The position numbers and the translations under genes are program-made. From the NCBI GenBank assembly GCA_000381625.1, contig KB906767.1, positions 723,071-781,228 on the forward strand: 58,158 nt of DNA, in the 5' to 3' direction. The notes below the pieces were generated by a model. It had not been told where the DNA came from, did no database searches, and saw only the letters and a program-made list of their open reading frames with translations. The DNA comes from Bryobacterales bacterium KBS 96 (lineage in GTDB: Bacteria > Acidobacteriota > Terriglobia > Bryobacterales > Bryobacteraceae). Positions 8,729-16,837 of this stretch are shown here, piece by piece. Numbering within the stretch: position 1 is the stretch's first letter; every line of letters starts with the position of its first letter.

Positions 8729-9472
8729 TTATTGAAGAGTCTGCTCAAACAGGCTTAACATCTCTTGGAAAGCCCGCTCAGCCTGCGGCTTATTGTAAAC
8801 AGGGCTGTCGGGCGCCGTCCAACTGTGATAGGCGCCGTCGTATGTTTCACTTTTGTATTTACCGCCCCAGTTGGCAAGAGCGCGCTCGAAATCCCGGATA
8901 GCCTCTTCCGGCATGCTTCGATCCTCGATCGCATGGCCGAAGTAGAGTTGCGCCTTAATCCGCGGCAGAAGAAGGTGCGGACTATCCGGGGCGTCTGTGA
9001 ACAGCTTTCCGCCGTGGAACGACGCCACAGCGGAAACCTTATCCGGCCGCACGGCGGCACAGCGCATGGCCACGCCGCCGGAATAGCAATGGCCAACAAC
9101 TCCAATCCGGGCATCGGAGCCCGAGGAAAGATGACTTACCAACAAATCAACATAAGCCGGGAGATCACGATCCAGAGCTTCGGGAGTTAATGGCGCCATC
9201 AATTCCGCCATCCGCTTCCGCCTCCACTCTTCCCCATTACTCCCCTTGCCTTCAAATACCGGCGGCCGCGTCGTCCGGTAAAACAAATTGGGCATCAACA
9301 CCACATATCCTGCACCAGCGAGCCTGCGGCCCATCTCACGAGTAGCCGGGCGAATGCCGCCTATATCGGTCAGATCAAGGACTCCCGGCAGTTGCCGCTC
9401 TTCGTCCGGAAGCCAGAGGACACCATCGGCCGCCCCATCGGGCGTGCGAATCTCAATCTCTTTTTCGATCAT
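8729..9472 (-). CDS. Dienelactone hydrolase family protein
   Basis: 247 residues with an alpha/beta-hydrolase fold. The nucleophile elbow is GHCYSGG, a Cys nucleophile as in dienelactone hydrolases rather than Ser. The acid is probably the Asp in HAIEDRSMP and the base the His in GAYHSW near the C-terminus. There is no signal peptide, so it is cytosolic. The family hydrolyses dienelactone and related esters, but many members are general carboxylesterases; no chlorocatechol pathway genes are nearby. It is divergent from the Ldh_2-type dehydrogenase, with 87 bp between start codons. Confidence 0.9.
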   Translation of the reverse strand: MIEKEIEIRTPDGAADGVLWLPDEERQLPGVLDLTDIGGIRPATREMGRRLAGAGYVVLMPNLFYRTTRPPVFEGKGSNGEEWRRKRMAELMAPLTPEALDRDLPAYVDLLVSHLSSGSDARIGVVGHCYSGGVAMRCAAVRPDKVSAVASFHGGKLFTDAPDSPHLLLPRIKAQLYFGHAIEDRSMPEEAIRDFERALANWGGKYKSETYDGAYHSWTAPDSPVYNKPQAERAFQEMLSLFEQTLQ

Positions 9473-9559
9473 GGTTTTCTACCCCCAATTTCAGGATGGC
9501 ATCCGCGCTTTGACCCGCCATTACGAGCGGCAAAGAGCAATTTTATAAAGTCTAAGGGC

Positions 9560-10606
9560 ATGCCAAGAATCTTGTCAGATGAACTGGATCGCTTTGTGCG
9601 TGAGGTATTGGCCGCGGCGGGAGTTCCGGAGGAAGCCGCGGGGTTGACCAGCTCCGCCCTGGTCGCCGCGAATTTGCGCGGGGTGGATTCGCACGGCGTC
9701 CGCCTGTTGCCCGTGTACGTGGAGCAGCTTCAATCGGGCGATATGGACGCTAGAGCGAAGGGCAAAATTCTCTCGGAAAATCACGCTTGTCTGCTGTTCG
9801 ACGCGGAGAACGGCATCGGACAACTTGCAGCCGCTCAGTGTTGCGATCACGCCGTCCGGTTGTCTCGCGCCTTTGGGGTGGGTTTCGTCATTGCCCGAAA
9901 CTCTAACCATTTTGGCGCGGCGGCGTATTGGGGAACTCGCATGGCCAGCGAAGGGCAGGTGGGAATTGTCCTTTGTAATGCATCGCGGCTGGTTGCGCCG
10001 TGGCAGGGGCGAGAGCCCCGCATGGGGACCAACCCCATCTGCATGGCGGTTCCGGGTCCATGGCTGCTGGACATGTCTACGACGGCTGTAGCCGCCAATC
10101 GCATCTTTGCCGCGATTGCGGCTGATGCGGATTCTATTCCGCGAGGTTGGGCGCTCGACGCGGCGGGCGCGCCGACCAGCAATTCATCGGAAGCTATCAA
10201 GGGCTCGCTGATGCCGCTAGGCGGCGAAACGGCCGGACACAAGGGCAGCGGGCTCGCCGCCGCCGTGGAGATTCTATGCGCGGTGTTAGGAGGCGGCGCT
10301 ATGGCCGGCGAGGTTGGATCGATGCGTGAACGCGGCCGGCGAGTGGGCGTTAGTCAAAGCTTTTTAGCCATTGACATCGAGCGCTTCATGCCGCTCGCGG
10401 ACTTCAAGGCTAGATTGGAGCGATTTGTGACCGATTTAAAATCCGCCGCTCCCGCCGACGGTTTTGAGGAGGTGCTGGCTGCCGGCGAACCCGAATGGCG
10501 CACCGAACAGGAACGCCTGCGCGCCGGAATCCCGATACCTGGCGAGGTATGGCAGGCGCTGTTGAAACTCAGCCTACAACTTGGCGTAAACGAGCCTCAT
10601 GCCTGA
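9560..10606 (+). CDS. Ldh_2 family malate/L-lactate/ureidoglycolate-type dehydrogenase
   Basis: 348 residues from the ATG at 9560, where the conserved N-terminus begins (residues 1-20 run into VREVLAAAGVPEEAA). The family's marks are SSALVAANLRGVDSHGVRLL, GFVIARNSNHFGAAAYW, GTNPICMAVPG and LLDMSTTAVA, with a Lys-Gly-Ser-Gly-Leu segment (HKGSGLA) that contacts the cofactor. Ldh_2 enzymes are NAD(P)-dependent 2-hydroxyacid dehydrogenases unrelated to classical LDH. Substrate cannot be assigned from context. The C-terminus overlaps that of the convergent TetR gene by 10 bp. Open sequence continues upstream, but it overlaps the divergent hydrolase and is not conserved. Confidence 0.88.
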   Translation: MPRILSDELDRFVREVLAAAGVPEEAAGLTSSALVAANLRGVDSHGVRLLPVYVEQLQSGDMDARAKGKILSENHACLLFDAENGIGQLAAAQCCDHAVRLSRAFGVGFVIARNSNHFGAAAYWGTRMASEGQVGIVLCNASRLVAPWQGREPRMGTNPICMAVPGPWLLDMSTTAVAANRIFAAIAADADSIPRGWALDAAGAPTSNSSEAIKGSLMPLGGETAGHKGSGLAAAVEILCAVLGGGAMAGEVGSMRERGRRVGVSQSFLAIDIERFMPLADFKARLERFVTDLKSAAPADGFEEVLAAGEPEWRTEQERLRAGIPIPGEVWQALLKLSLQLGVNEPHA

Positions 10607-11235
10607 TTCACGAGCGTTTCCAGCAACGTTTTGGTCAACCACTCCTGGTACTGCTGCGGCGTCCAACCGCGTTCCCGTACCAGCATGCGATATAAATCCC
10701 GGCTTGTAAGCGACCACAAAATATCGCGCGCCTTCTGAACGGTCAACCCGGCTCGCAACTCCTTAGCCGCGGCAAGCCCTTCGATTAAATGCCGCTGCAT
10801 TTCATAACGCCGGCACTCGCGTTCTTCATCATGACGCGCTAATCGAGGAGCAACCGCACCCGCGCCGCGCAGTAAATCCCGCACGGAACTTTCCGATTCG
10901 TATATGCGCCGAGCAATGCGCGGGGCATATCGCAACCGTTCCCGCGGACGCTGCTCCGCCATTGCTTCCCGCACCGCCTGCTGGTAGTCGTCGCCGAATC
11001 GCGCGGCGTCCAGGATCTCCTCCAAAATTCCCGTCTTCGAGCGAAAATTCGCATACACAGTCGGCACCGCAACTTCCGCCTGCTGCGCGATCGCTTCCAT
11101 CGTCATTCCGGAGTAACCCCGTTGCTCCAATAGCTTTCGCGCGGCTGCCGCAATCCGGCCACGGGTCTCGTCGGCCTGACGTTGCCGAACTGGAGACTGG
11201 TAGGTCCGTTTTTTTGCTTTGCTCATATTGACCAC
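10597..11235 (-). CDS. TetR/AcrR family transcriptional regulator
   Basis: 212 residues. The helix-turn-helix is in residues 26-72: RGRIAAAARKLLEQRGYSGM, MEAIAQQAEVAVPTVYANFR, SKTGILEEIL. The C-terminal ligand domain is all helical and unassigned. An alternative ATG three codons in (MSKAKKRTY) is equally possible. It is divergent from the membrane protein and NAD(P)-binding pair at 11453-12622, and a perfect dyad at 11247-11270 lies just upstream of its own start. Autorepression, and control of the divergent pair, is the simplest reading. Confidence 0.92.
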   Translation of the reverse strand: MVNMSKAKKRTYQSPVRQRQADETRGRIAAAARKLLEQRGYSGMTMEAIAQQAEVAVPTVYANFRSKTGILEEILDAARFGDDYQQAVREAMAEQRPRERLRYAPRIARRIYESESSVRDLLRGAGAVAPRLARHDEERECRRYEMQRHLIEGLAAAKELRAGLTVQKARDILWSLTSRDLYRMLVRERGWTPQQYQEWLTKTLLETLVNQA

Positions 11236-11246
11236 AGGAACAGATA

Positions 11247-11270
11247 TTGGATATATTTACATATATCAAA
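11247..11270. promoter_or_regulatory. Candidate TetR operator (dyad upstream of the TetR gene)
   Basis: GATATAT at 11250-11256 and ATATATC at 11261-11267 form a perfect 7-bp inverted repeat around TTAC, and the outer TT/AA pairs extend it to about 22 bp. It lies 11 bp before the TetR start codon and 183 bp before the divergent membrane-protein gene. Size, symmetry and position fit a TetR operator. The AT-rich arms may also contain the -10 box of the TetR promoter. Binding is inferred. Confidence 0.6.
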
Positions 11271-11452
11271 CATTTCTACTTCTTCACTCCGATGACACAG
11301 CACGTAAAAACCAATAGGATGGCCCATTGCGATCGCCACTTTGTTGTCACAGAGATCTGGACTCAAATGGATCAGGCCGGAATGCCGCGCCGGTTTGGAG
11401 CCCACCCGCTCGCTGGTATAGAGCGGCACTCATCGCAAGCAGGCGCACCGCA

Positions 11453-11986
11453 ATGACTATTTATAATCTCGTCCTCTTCTTTCATATCCTCTCCATGGTC
11501 GGGCTCGCGATCGCCGTGGCTTTCCAATGGACCATGCTTCACAGGGCGATTTCCGCCCGTGACGGCGAAGAAACGCTCCGCTGGATCCGCGCTACGGCGC
11601 GACTACCGCTGCTTGTGTTTCCCTCCCTCGTAGTAGTCGTGGGAACGGGAATTTATATGGCGGCGCGCATCAATGCGTTAAGCGCGGGGTGGATCAGCGC
11701 CACTTTCATAGCCATTCTGCTGATCGCGTTCGTCAGCATGGCGGCAGGGCCGGCCACACGCGCTCTTCAGCGCCACGCGCAACAAGGAAAGAAAGAGGAA
11801 GCACGGCAGAGCCTTCTCAAACCGCTCTTGGCCATCTCCGTGCGTCTGCAAGCCGCGCTTCTGTTGACCATCGTCTTCCTTATGGTCATGCGCACCAACA
11901 TCGCCGTATCGTTTGAAATTGTCGGCGTGGGGATCGCCGTTGGTCTGCTTTGGAGCATCCCTAGTTGGCGCACAGGCCGCGTTTGA
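11453..11986 (+). CDS. Small integral membrane protein (DUF2269-like)
   Basis: 177 residues from the ATG at 11453. Four or five predicted helices: about 4-24 (NLVLFFHILSMVGLAIAVAF), 49-70 (LPLLVFPSLVVVVGTGIYMA), 78-98, 125-145 and 150-168. The first-helix His and the general layout resemble the DUF2269 group, which has no known activity. The gene ends 21 bp before the NAD(P)-binding protein gene and is probably co-transcribed with it, opposite the TetR gene. Upstream in-frame codons are open, but the hydrophobic start argues for this ATG. Confidence 0.7.
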   Translation: MTIYNLVLFFHILSMVGLAIAVAFQWTMLHRAISARDGEETLRWIRATARLPLLVFPSLVVVVGTGIYMAARINALSAGWISATFIAILLIAFVSMAAGPATRALQRHAQQGKKEEARQSLLKPLLAISVRLQAALLLTIVFLMVMRTNIAVSFEIVGVGIAVGLLWSIPSWRTGRV

Positions 11987-12007
11987 AGAAACTGGCGAGG
12001 AGAAAAT

Positions 12008-12622
12008 ATGCGCCTATTTGTTCTCGGCGCCACTGGCGCCATCGGCCAACATCTGTTGCGGATCGGCCTGGAGCACGGCCATCATCTCACCGCCTTTGTC
12101 AGGTCGCCAAGCAAAATTTCTCAACGCTCAGATCTCTTGAAAGTCATCGAGGGCGACGTGTTCAACGCCAGTCGGCTAACGCAATGCCTCGCCGGACACG
12201 ACTGCGTCCTATCCGCTTTCGGCCCCACCACTCTCCGCACCACCACCCTGCGCCGGGACTTCGGCCGTACTCTGGCGCTCGCTCTGCGAAACAGCAACGT
12301 CCCGCGAGTTGAGATTGTCTCGGCAGCCTTTCTTTTTCCGAACATCGGAATCTTGGGATACTTTCTGACACGCACGCTCTTTCGAAAAATGGCCCCGGAT
12401 ATGGCCGGCATGGAGAGCGAAATCATGCAAAACGGGATCGATTGGACCATCGTCCGGCCGCCGCGTCTCACGAATGGACCCGCCACGCACGCCTATCGCA
12501 TTGCCGACGACCATCTGCCCAAAGGCGGAACAGTCGTCTCACGGAGAGACGTCGCCGAATTCATGATCGGCGAAGCAGAAAGCCCCGCGCACATTCGCCA
12601 CATCGTAGGAATCGCGCGCTAG
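12008..12622 (+). CDS. NAD(P)H-binding (NmrA/SDR-like) protein
   Basis: 204 residues. The Rossmann motif GATGAIGQHL is at residues 8-17, followed by the GDVFNASRL segment and an SAFGPTT stretch typical of the NAD(P)H-binding (NmrA-like, atypical SDR) group; the C-terminal half has DWTIVRPPRLT. No complete YxxxK pair is seen, so it may act as a reductase on small molecules or as a redox sensor. It follows the membrane-protein gene closely, with a strong GAGGAGA ribosome site 6 bp before the ATG. The pair faces the TetR regulator. Confidence 0.88.
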   Translation: MRLFVLGATGAIGQHLLRIGLEHGHHLTAFVRSPSKISQRSDLLKVIEGDVFNASRLTQCLAGHDCVLSAFGPTTLRTTTLRRDFGRTLALALRNSNVPRVEIVSAAFLFPNIGILGYFLTRTLFRKMAPDMAGMESEIMQNGIDWTIVRPPRLTNGPATHAYRIADDHLPKGGTVVSRRDVAEFMIGEAESPAHIRHIVGIAR

Positions 12623-12636
12623 GTCAGATCTCTCGA

Positions 12637-13491
12637 ATGGCGGCTAATCCGCCTGCATCGAAATATCGCGCCATCTTCGTTCGGTTTATAATCGGGCGAC
12701 TCTCTGGATGTCAGGCCATGGGCTTCGGCAGCATTGTTCACGAAACTCCAGACGGATATATCCGGCGCGAGGCGCGCTCTCCCGAAGTACGAGATGCGTT
12801 CGCGCGGCAATTGCAATTTCTGCCGTGGCTCGCGCGCGCTTTGCCAGTAGCTGTACCCCTGCCCGAGTCGCTGCTCGACAACGTGCTTGTTTACAGGCGC
12901 CTACCAGGAGAGATTGTCGGGCCGGAGTCGGTGGCGGCGCATGCAGACTCGCTTGCCCGCGATATAGCGGGTTTCATAACCTCCCTCCATTCGATTCCGA
13001 TAGGCGACGGAATTGCCTCGGGCATGTCGGCGCCGAACCGGACAGAAGAACTGCTCTCTTGTTTCGAAGCAACTCTTTCGTTGCTTTCCCAGGAAGACCA
13101 ACGCGCGGCTCGAGCCTGGCGGGAGGGGTTCAGCGGACTGGATCGCAGTTCCGCCATCATTCATGGCGATCTCTGGTACAGAAATCTCCTGATCGACACG
13201 GATACGGGTAGGCTATGCGGCGTGCTTGATTTCGACAACGCTGGAGCAGGAGATCCGGCGTGGGATTTGGCCGCGCAATTTCACCTGGGGTTTGAATTTG
13301 CCCGGCGCATATTCGATGCGTATCCACATCGCGATGCGGATCTATGGAACCGAGCGAAGGAATTATTTCAACTTAGGCAATTTGAAGGGCTCGCGTGGTC
13401 GGCGCACCATCAAGACAATGCCGAACTCGAAGAGAGCATCGGAAAGCTTCGGGCAGCCGGAGTGCTGCCTAGGGTTATCAACCCGCGCTGA
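12637..13491 (+). CDS. Aminoglycoside phosphotransferase (APH) family kinase
   Basis: 284 residues from the ATG at 12637; an inner ATG at 12718 (MGFGSIVHE) is a real alternative. It has the APH kinase core: HGDLWYRN (176-183) as catalytic loop and DFDNAGAGDPAWDLA (198-212) as metal-binding motif. The N-lobe is short. Most chromosomal APH-fold proteins phosphorylate small metabolites rather than antibiotics, so resistance should not be assumed. It lies 14 bp downstream of the NAD(P)-binding gene. Its last codons and TGA stop fall within a copy of repeat family A that starts at about 13481, so the repeat supplies the C-terminal Asn-Pro-Arg. Confidence 0.85.
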   Translation: MAANPPASKYRAIFVRFIIGRLSGCQAMGFGSIVHETPDGYIRREARSPEVRDAFARQLQFLPWLARALPVAVPLPESLLDNVLVYRRLPGEIVGPESVAAHADSLARDIAGFITSLHSIPIGDGIASGMSAPNRTEELLSCFEATLSLLSQEDQRAARAWREGFSGLDRSSAIIHGDLWYRNLLIDTDTGRLCGVLDFDNAGAGDPAWDLAAQFHLGFEFARRIFDAYPHRDADLWNRAKELFQLRQFEGLAWSAHHQDNAELEESIGKLRAAGVLPRVINPR

Positions 13492-13565
13492 CGTGCGGCA
13501 GCTCCGTTTGGAGTTTGCCTTCACTCAGAGCCGCCTTGCGTAAGCAAGCGGGTTTTTCGAGCGGC
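13481..13565. repeat. Repeat family A copy overlapping a gene end
   Basis: Reverse-oriented copy of the unit in the 394-665 array. Its complement reads CCCGCTTGCTTACGCAAGGC, then the inverted-repeat arms GGCGGCTCT and ACGGAGCTGCC, then GCCGCACGTCAGCGCGGGT. Seventeen to eighteen of the last bases match the array tail with a small gap. The tail overlaps the 3' end and stop codon of the APH-family gene. Confidence 0.75.
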
Positions 13566-13600
13566 CAGGAAAACTCGGCCAGGATAAGATGATCCTTTCA

Positions 13601-13629
13601 CTTGCGTCTGTAAGGCACTGAGACGCAAG
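13601..13629. other. Perfect 9-bp hairpin
   Basis: CTTGCGTCT (13601-13609) and AGACGCAAG (13621-13629) enclose an 11-nt loop. No T-tract follows on either strand, so this is not a standard intrinsic terminator. It lies between the APH-family gene and a candidate small exported protein. Confidence 0.5.
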
Positions 13630-13758
13630 AGATAAGCATGCGAAAAGATGATCCGGCGCTGTCCGCTCATCGATGGATATTGGCGCCATGCTTCGCCCAC
13701 TCGACAAGCGGTCACCAATTCTGTATGTGCCATGCTGTACCATTAGTCGGGCAATGGT

Positions 13759-14070
13759 TTGAGTAGATCTTTCAAATACTGCCGGGTGCTGGGGCTGCTA
13801 ACGTGCACGATCCTGCTCACGTCCGTGCTGGACAACGTTCCGGATTGCCCGGAATTATTCAACCACCCCAATACAGCCTCGTCGTCGCTTCAATGTGGCG
13901 GTCACCTTGATGCCGCAACGATTGTGCCTTCTCCTTCTGGAAGTTTCTTGCCGGCGCCGCAGTTTTCGATTTATAGCCAGCTCGTAACATACGAAAGCGC
14001 GTTAAACGCGACAGGGTGTGTAAGAAGATCCCTTCCCCTAGCTGCCGATCCTTCGCCGCCGTTGATCTAG
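13759..14070 (+). CDS. Possible small exported protein
   Basis: 103 residues from a TTG at 13759. The N-terminus looks like a signal sequence (YCRVLGLLTCTILLTSVLD), followed by DNVPDCPELFNHPNTASSS, a Cys-containing mid part and a Pro-rich tail ending in DPSPPLI. I do not recognise the family. Composition is protein-like and the length is bounded by clean stops, but there is no clear ribosome site and no ATG. It directly precedes the radical SAM gene on the same strand, so it could be co-transcribed with it. Could be spurious. Confidence 0.45.
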   Translation: MSRSFKYCRVLGLLTCTILLTSVLDNVPDCPELFNHPNTASSSLQCGGHLDAATIVPSPSGSFLPAPQFSIYSQLVTYESALNATGCVRRSLPLAADPSPPLI

Positions 14071-14140
14071 TTTGTTTACAAAATCTCCGGTTCGTCGGAC
14101 TTGCATGGGTCAAGTCCGCACAGAGCCACAAAATTATTTT

Positions 14141-15721
14141 ATGAAAAGATTTGGATCAATGAACGTACATCTAATCAATCCGAGCGACATTTCTTTTGGA
14201 ACCGCGGTAATAACTCCGCGGTGGCTCTATGTACTAGCGGCCGCCACGCCACAAGCTTTTGGCGATCCCAATATCATCGACGAGACCCTGGAGCGGATGG
14301 ACCCGGCCTGTATTCAGGCCGGCGATATCGTGGGAATTGGGATTCACACAGGCAATGCCTTACGCGGGTATGAAGTTGGAAGAATCGCGCGCGAAAAGGG
14401 CGCCTGGGTCATTTTTGGCGGCATACACGCCACGTTGTACCCCGAAGAGTCTTTTGAGTTGGGCGCCGCTCATTCAGTTGTGCAGGGGGACGGGGACGTC
14501 GCCTGGGGCGAAGCGCTGAACGATTGCGCAAGCAATCGTCTTCAGCGAGTGTATTCGGGTGGCCGGATCGAGGCGAACCGATTCCTACGCGCGCGGTGGG
14601 ATTTGATGCCAAACAATAAATACATGTGGGCATCCGTTCAGACGATTCGCGGCTGCCCAAAGCATTGCTCGTTCTGTTCCGTGTGGCGCACGGATGGCCA
14701 ACAGCCGAGACAACGCGCTTCGGACGTTGTGATTGAAGAAATAGTTGAACTGCGGCGTAAGGGCTTCCGGTTCATTGCTCTCGCCGACGATAACTTTTAT
14801 CCTGTCACCTTGACAGACCTACGGCTCGCCGAGCGCCAGCACAACCATGCAAGAATTGCCGAGTTAGAGGCGATTCGCGAGGAACGATTCACCTTGATGG
14901 CGCGCCTGGCTGAATTGCCTAAGGACATGGTTTTCTTTACGCAGATCACGATGGAGGCCGGCGAAGACCCGGAGTTCCTGAAAGCCATGCGGAAAGCACG
15001 AATTAAGGGCGCTCTGGTTGGAGTCGAAGCCGTAACGCCGGAAGGCCTGAAAGCGGTCTTTAAGGATTTCAATTCTTCGGGCGACGATCTGATCCGGCAA
15101 CTACAGACATTTCGGCAGCACGATGTTCACGTTTTGGGTTCGTTTATTTTTGGTCTACCGACAGATAACCAAAGTACTTTTGCGGCGACGGCCGAACTTG
15201 CCCAGAAAGCCGGGATTACTTTTGCCCAATTTGTAATGCTGACCCCGTTCCCGGGAACGATCGATTTCGAACGGTGGGAAAAAAATCTGGGTGAAGAAGC
15301 CGAGCGGGTCGCGGGTACGCCCGTAACTCGATATTGGCTGATTCCCGCCCAGGTAAGGCCGAAAATGTTCACGCCGCATCCTTCCATGAGCTCAGACGAA
15401 ATACGGGAACGAACACAAGAGGTCTGGAATCGTTTCTACAGCCTTCCATTCATCTGGAAGCGATCTCGATGTGTCTCTTCCATTCGCAGCCGGCTGGCGT
15501 TTTTGTTCGTTTCAAAGCTGTACCGGCAGATGTATGCAAATACCGGGATATCGAGCGACAGCGCACGCAGAAGCCGCTCCAGCTTCTTTGCTCGTTTGCT
15601 AGCGAAGCCATGTCTCCGCCTATTTCGAGCAAAACCGATGCCCGATCTGCAAATTCCATCCATGGCCGCGGCAGGTCCAGCCAGTCCGTTCACAGTGCTT
15701 CAGGAAAGCACGCGCGCCTGA
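14141..15721 (+). CDS. B12-binding domain radical SAM protein
   Basis: 526 residues from the ATG at 14141; ATG 14159 (MNVHLINPSD) starts the first conserved strand and is equally possible. Residues 1-130 form a B12-binding-like domain (VHLINPSD, then GIGIHTGNALRG, GAWVIFGGIHATLYPEE, VVQGDGD). The radical SAM domain carries the cluster motif C-x3-C-x2-C (CPKHCSFC, residues 172-179) and a later GVEAVTPEGLK and GSFIFGLPTDN. The tail (about 440-526) is Ser/Arg-rich. Family members act as methyltransferases or C-C bond-forming enzymes on lipids, hopanoids or natural products; substrate is not shown by context. Confidence 0.9.
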   Translation: MKRFGSMNVHLINPSDISFGTAVITPRWLYVLAAATPQAFGDPNIIDETLERMDPACIQAGDIVGIGIHTGNALRGYEVGRIAREKGAWVIFGGIHATLYPEESFELGAAHSVVQGDGDVAWGEALNDCASNRLQRVYSGGRIEANRFLRARWDLMPNNKYMWASVQTIRGCPKHCSFCSVWRTDGQQPRQRASDVVIEEIVELRRKGFRFIALADDNFYPVTLTDLRLAERQHNHARIAELEAIREERFTLMARLAELPKDMVFFTQITMEAGEDPEFLKAMRKARIKGALVGVEAVTPEGLKAVFKDFNSSGDDLIRQLQTFRQHDVHVLGSFIFGLPTDNQSTFAATAELAQKAGITFAQFVMLTPFPGTIDFERWEKNLGEEAERVAGTPVTRYWLIPAQVRPKMFTPHPSMSSDEIRERTQEVWNRFYSLPFIWKRSRCVSSIRSRLAFLFVSKLYRQMYANTGISSDSARRSRSSFFARLLAKPCLRLFRAKPMPDLQIPSMAAAGPASPFTVLQESTRA

Positions 15722-15765
15722 CCTTTTCGAGGGTCTCCAGTAGATAGGCTACGGAACCGTTCTAC

Positions 15766-16530
15766 TCAGGAGGTCATCAATTTCCCGACATACTCGCGCA
15801 ACCCGGGTACGCAGGCCCAGGCATTTCCGCCGTAAATGCTATTCGATCCATCGAACGCGCCGAAACAACCGCCGGCTTCTTCCACCAGAATCTTGAGCGG
15901 AGCAAGATCCCAAGGCTGGGCATTCGGCTCAATCCAGACGTCCGCGCGGCCGGTGGCGAGTAACATTGCATCGACAGCGCCGCCCATACCACGAACCGCC
16001 CAGAATTTGCTCACCCAATCGAGCAGTTTTGGAGCGAAATGATTTACGCCGGCCTTATTGAACCCGTTAAACGAAAGCACGGCGTGCGACGGGTCCGGCT
16101 GGTCCGTGACACGAAGCCGCCCGTTGCCGCTCCATGCTCCCCCGCCCTTCGATGCCCACAGCAACAAATTCTGACCGGGACTATACGCCACGCCCGCCAC
16201 CACTTCGCCGCGATCTTCAAGCCCGATCAGAATCGCCCAGAGCGGAATACCACGAACAAAATCTTTGGTGCCGTCAATTGGATCTATAATCCACTTCCGG
16301 CCGCTGGCGCCAGCGCGGTTTGCGCCTTCCTCACCGAGCGTGCCGTCTTCTGGGAACGCTTTCACGATTCCTTCGACAATCAGTTTTTCGCAAGCGCGAT
16401 CCGCCGCGGTGACCGGGGATTCATCGGCCTTTTCTTCCGTCTCCACACCCCGCCGTTGGAATTCCAGCGCGGTGCGTCCGGCTTCTTGAGCGAGAGACTT
16501 CGCCAAAGCCAGTTCCTGTTCGTAAGCCAT
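15766..16530 (-). CDS. hisN: Inositol monophosphatase family, HisN-type histidinol-phosphatase
   Basis: 254 residues. Metal-site motifs of the family are all present: GEEG near residue 72, WIIDPIDGTKDFVRGIPLWA (about 80-99) and PWDLAPLKILVEEAGG (about 206-221). The FVRGIPLWAILIGLE continuation after the metal motif is closer to HisN-type histidinol-phosphatases than to SuhB, which would place it at the last phosphatase step of histidine synthesis. No other his genes are in the window, and substrate within this family is easily misassigned. Cytosolic, Mg-dependent. Confidence 0.8.
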   Translation of the reverse strand: MAYEQELALAKSLAQEAGRTALEFQRRGVETEEKADESPVTAADRACEKLIVEGIVKAFPEDGTLGEEGANRAGASGRKWIIDPIDGTKDFVRGIPLWAILIGLEDRGEVVAGVAYSPGQNLLLWASKGGGAWSGNGRLRVTDQPDPSHAVLSFNGFNKAGVNHFAPKLLDWVSKFWAVRGMGGAVDAMLLATGRADVWIEPNAQPWDLAPLKILVEEAGGCFGAFDGSNSIYGGNAWACVPGLREYVGKLMTS

Positions 16531-16837
16531 CTCCCGATTATCGCTGGCGAGTCAGTTCGAACACGTTACTCAACGCTTACGCGCCCGTTCGGCCGAGTGA
16601 TGTGTTTGGCCGCGAAAACCCGGCCGCATGGCACGCCGGCCATGATCCTCAGCGCCGACGAAATCTCATGTTGCCGAGTCGCTACGCAATTTTTGCTGCG
16701 ACCCGGCAGATTTGTCGTGGTCTTTTGGCCAGTTTGAAGCGGCGCCGCGCCCCGGCTGGGGGCGTAAGCCTCTCCAGTGCAAGCACTTGCGAAGGTCCGC
16801 CGAAAGTTGGCACGAAAACTGCCCTACAGAGGGCGCG
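16531..16837. other. Intergenic region between divergent genes
   Basis: About 307 bp between the start of the hisN-type gene and the sigma-like gene. I find no credible small gene, repeat or RNA. The last 10 bp hold a GAGGG ribosome site for the sigma-like gene. Confidence 0.35.

Noticed and set aside
12637-13491. Antibiotic resistance gene
   Set aside because: The APH fold is common in small-molecule kinases and nothing in the context suggests an aminoglycoside substrate.
13601-13629. Terminator
   Set aside because: The stem is perfect but neither strand has a T-tract after it.
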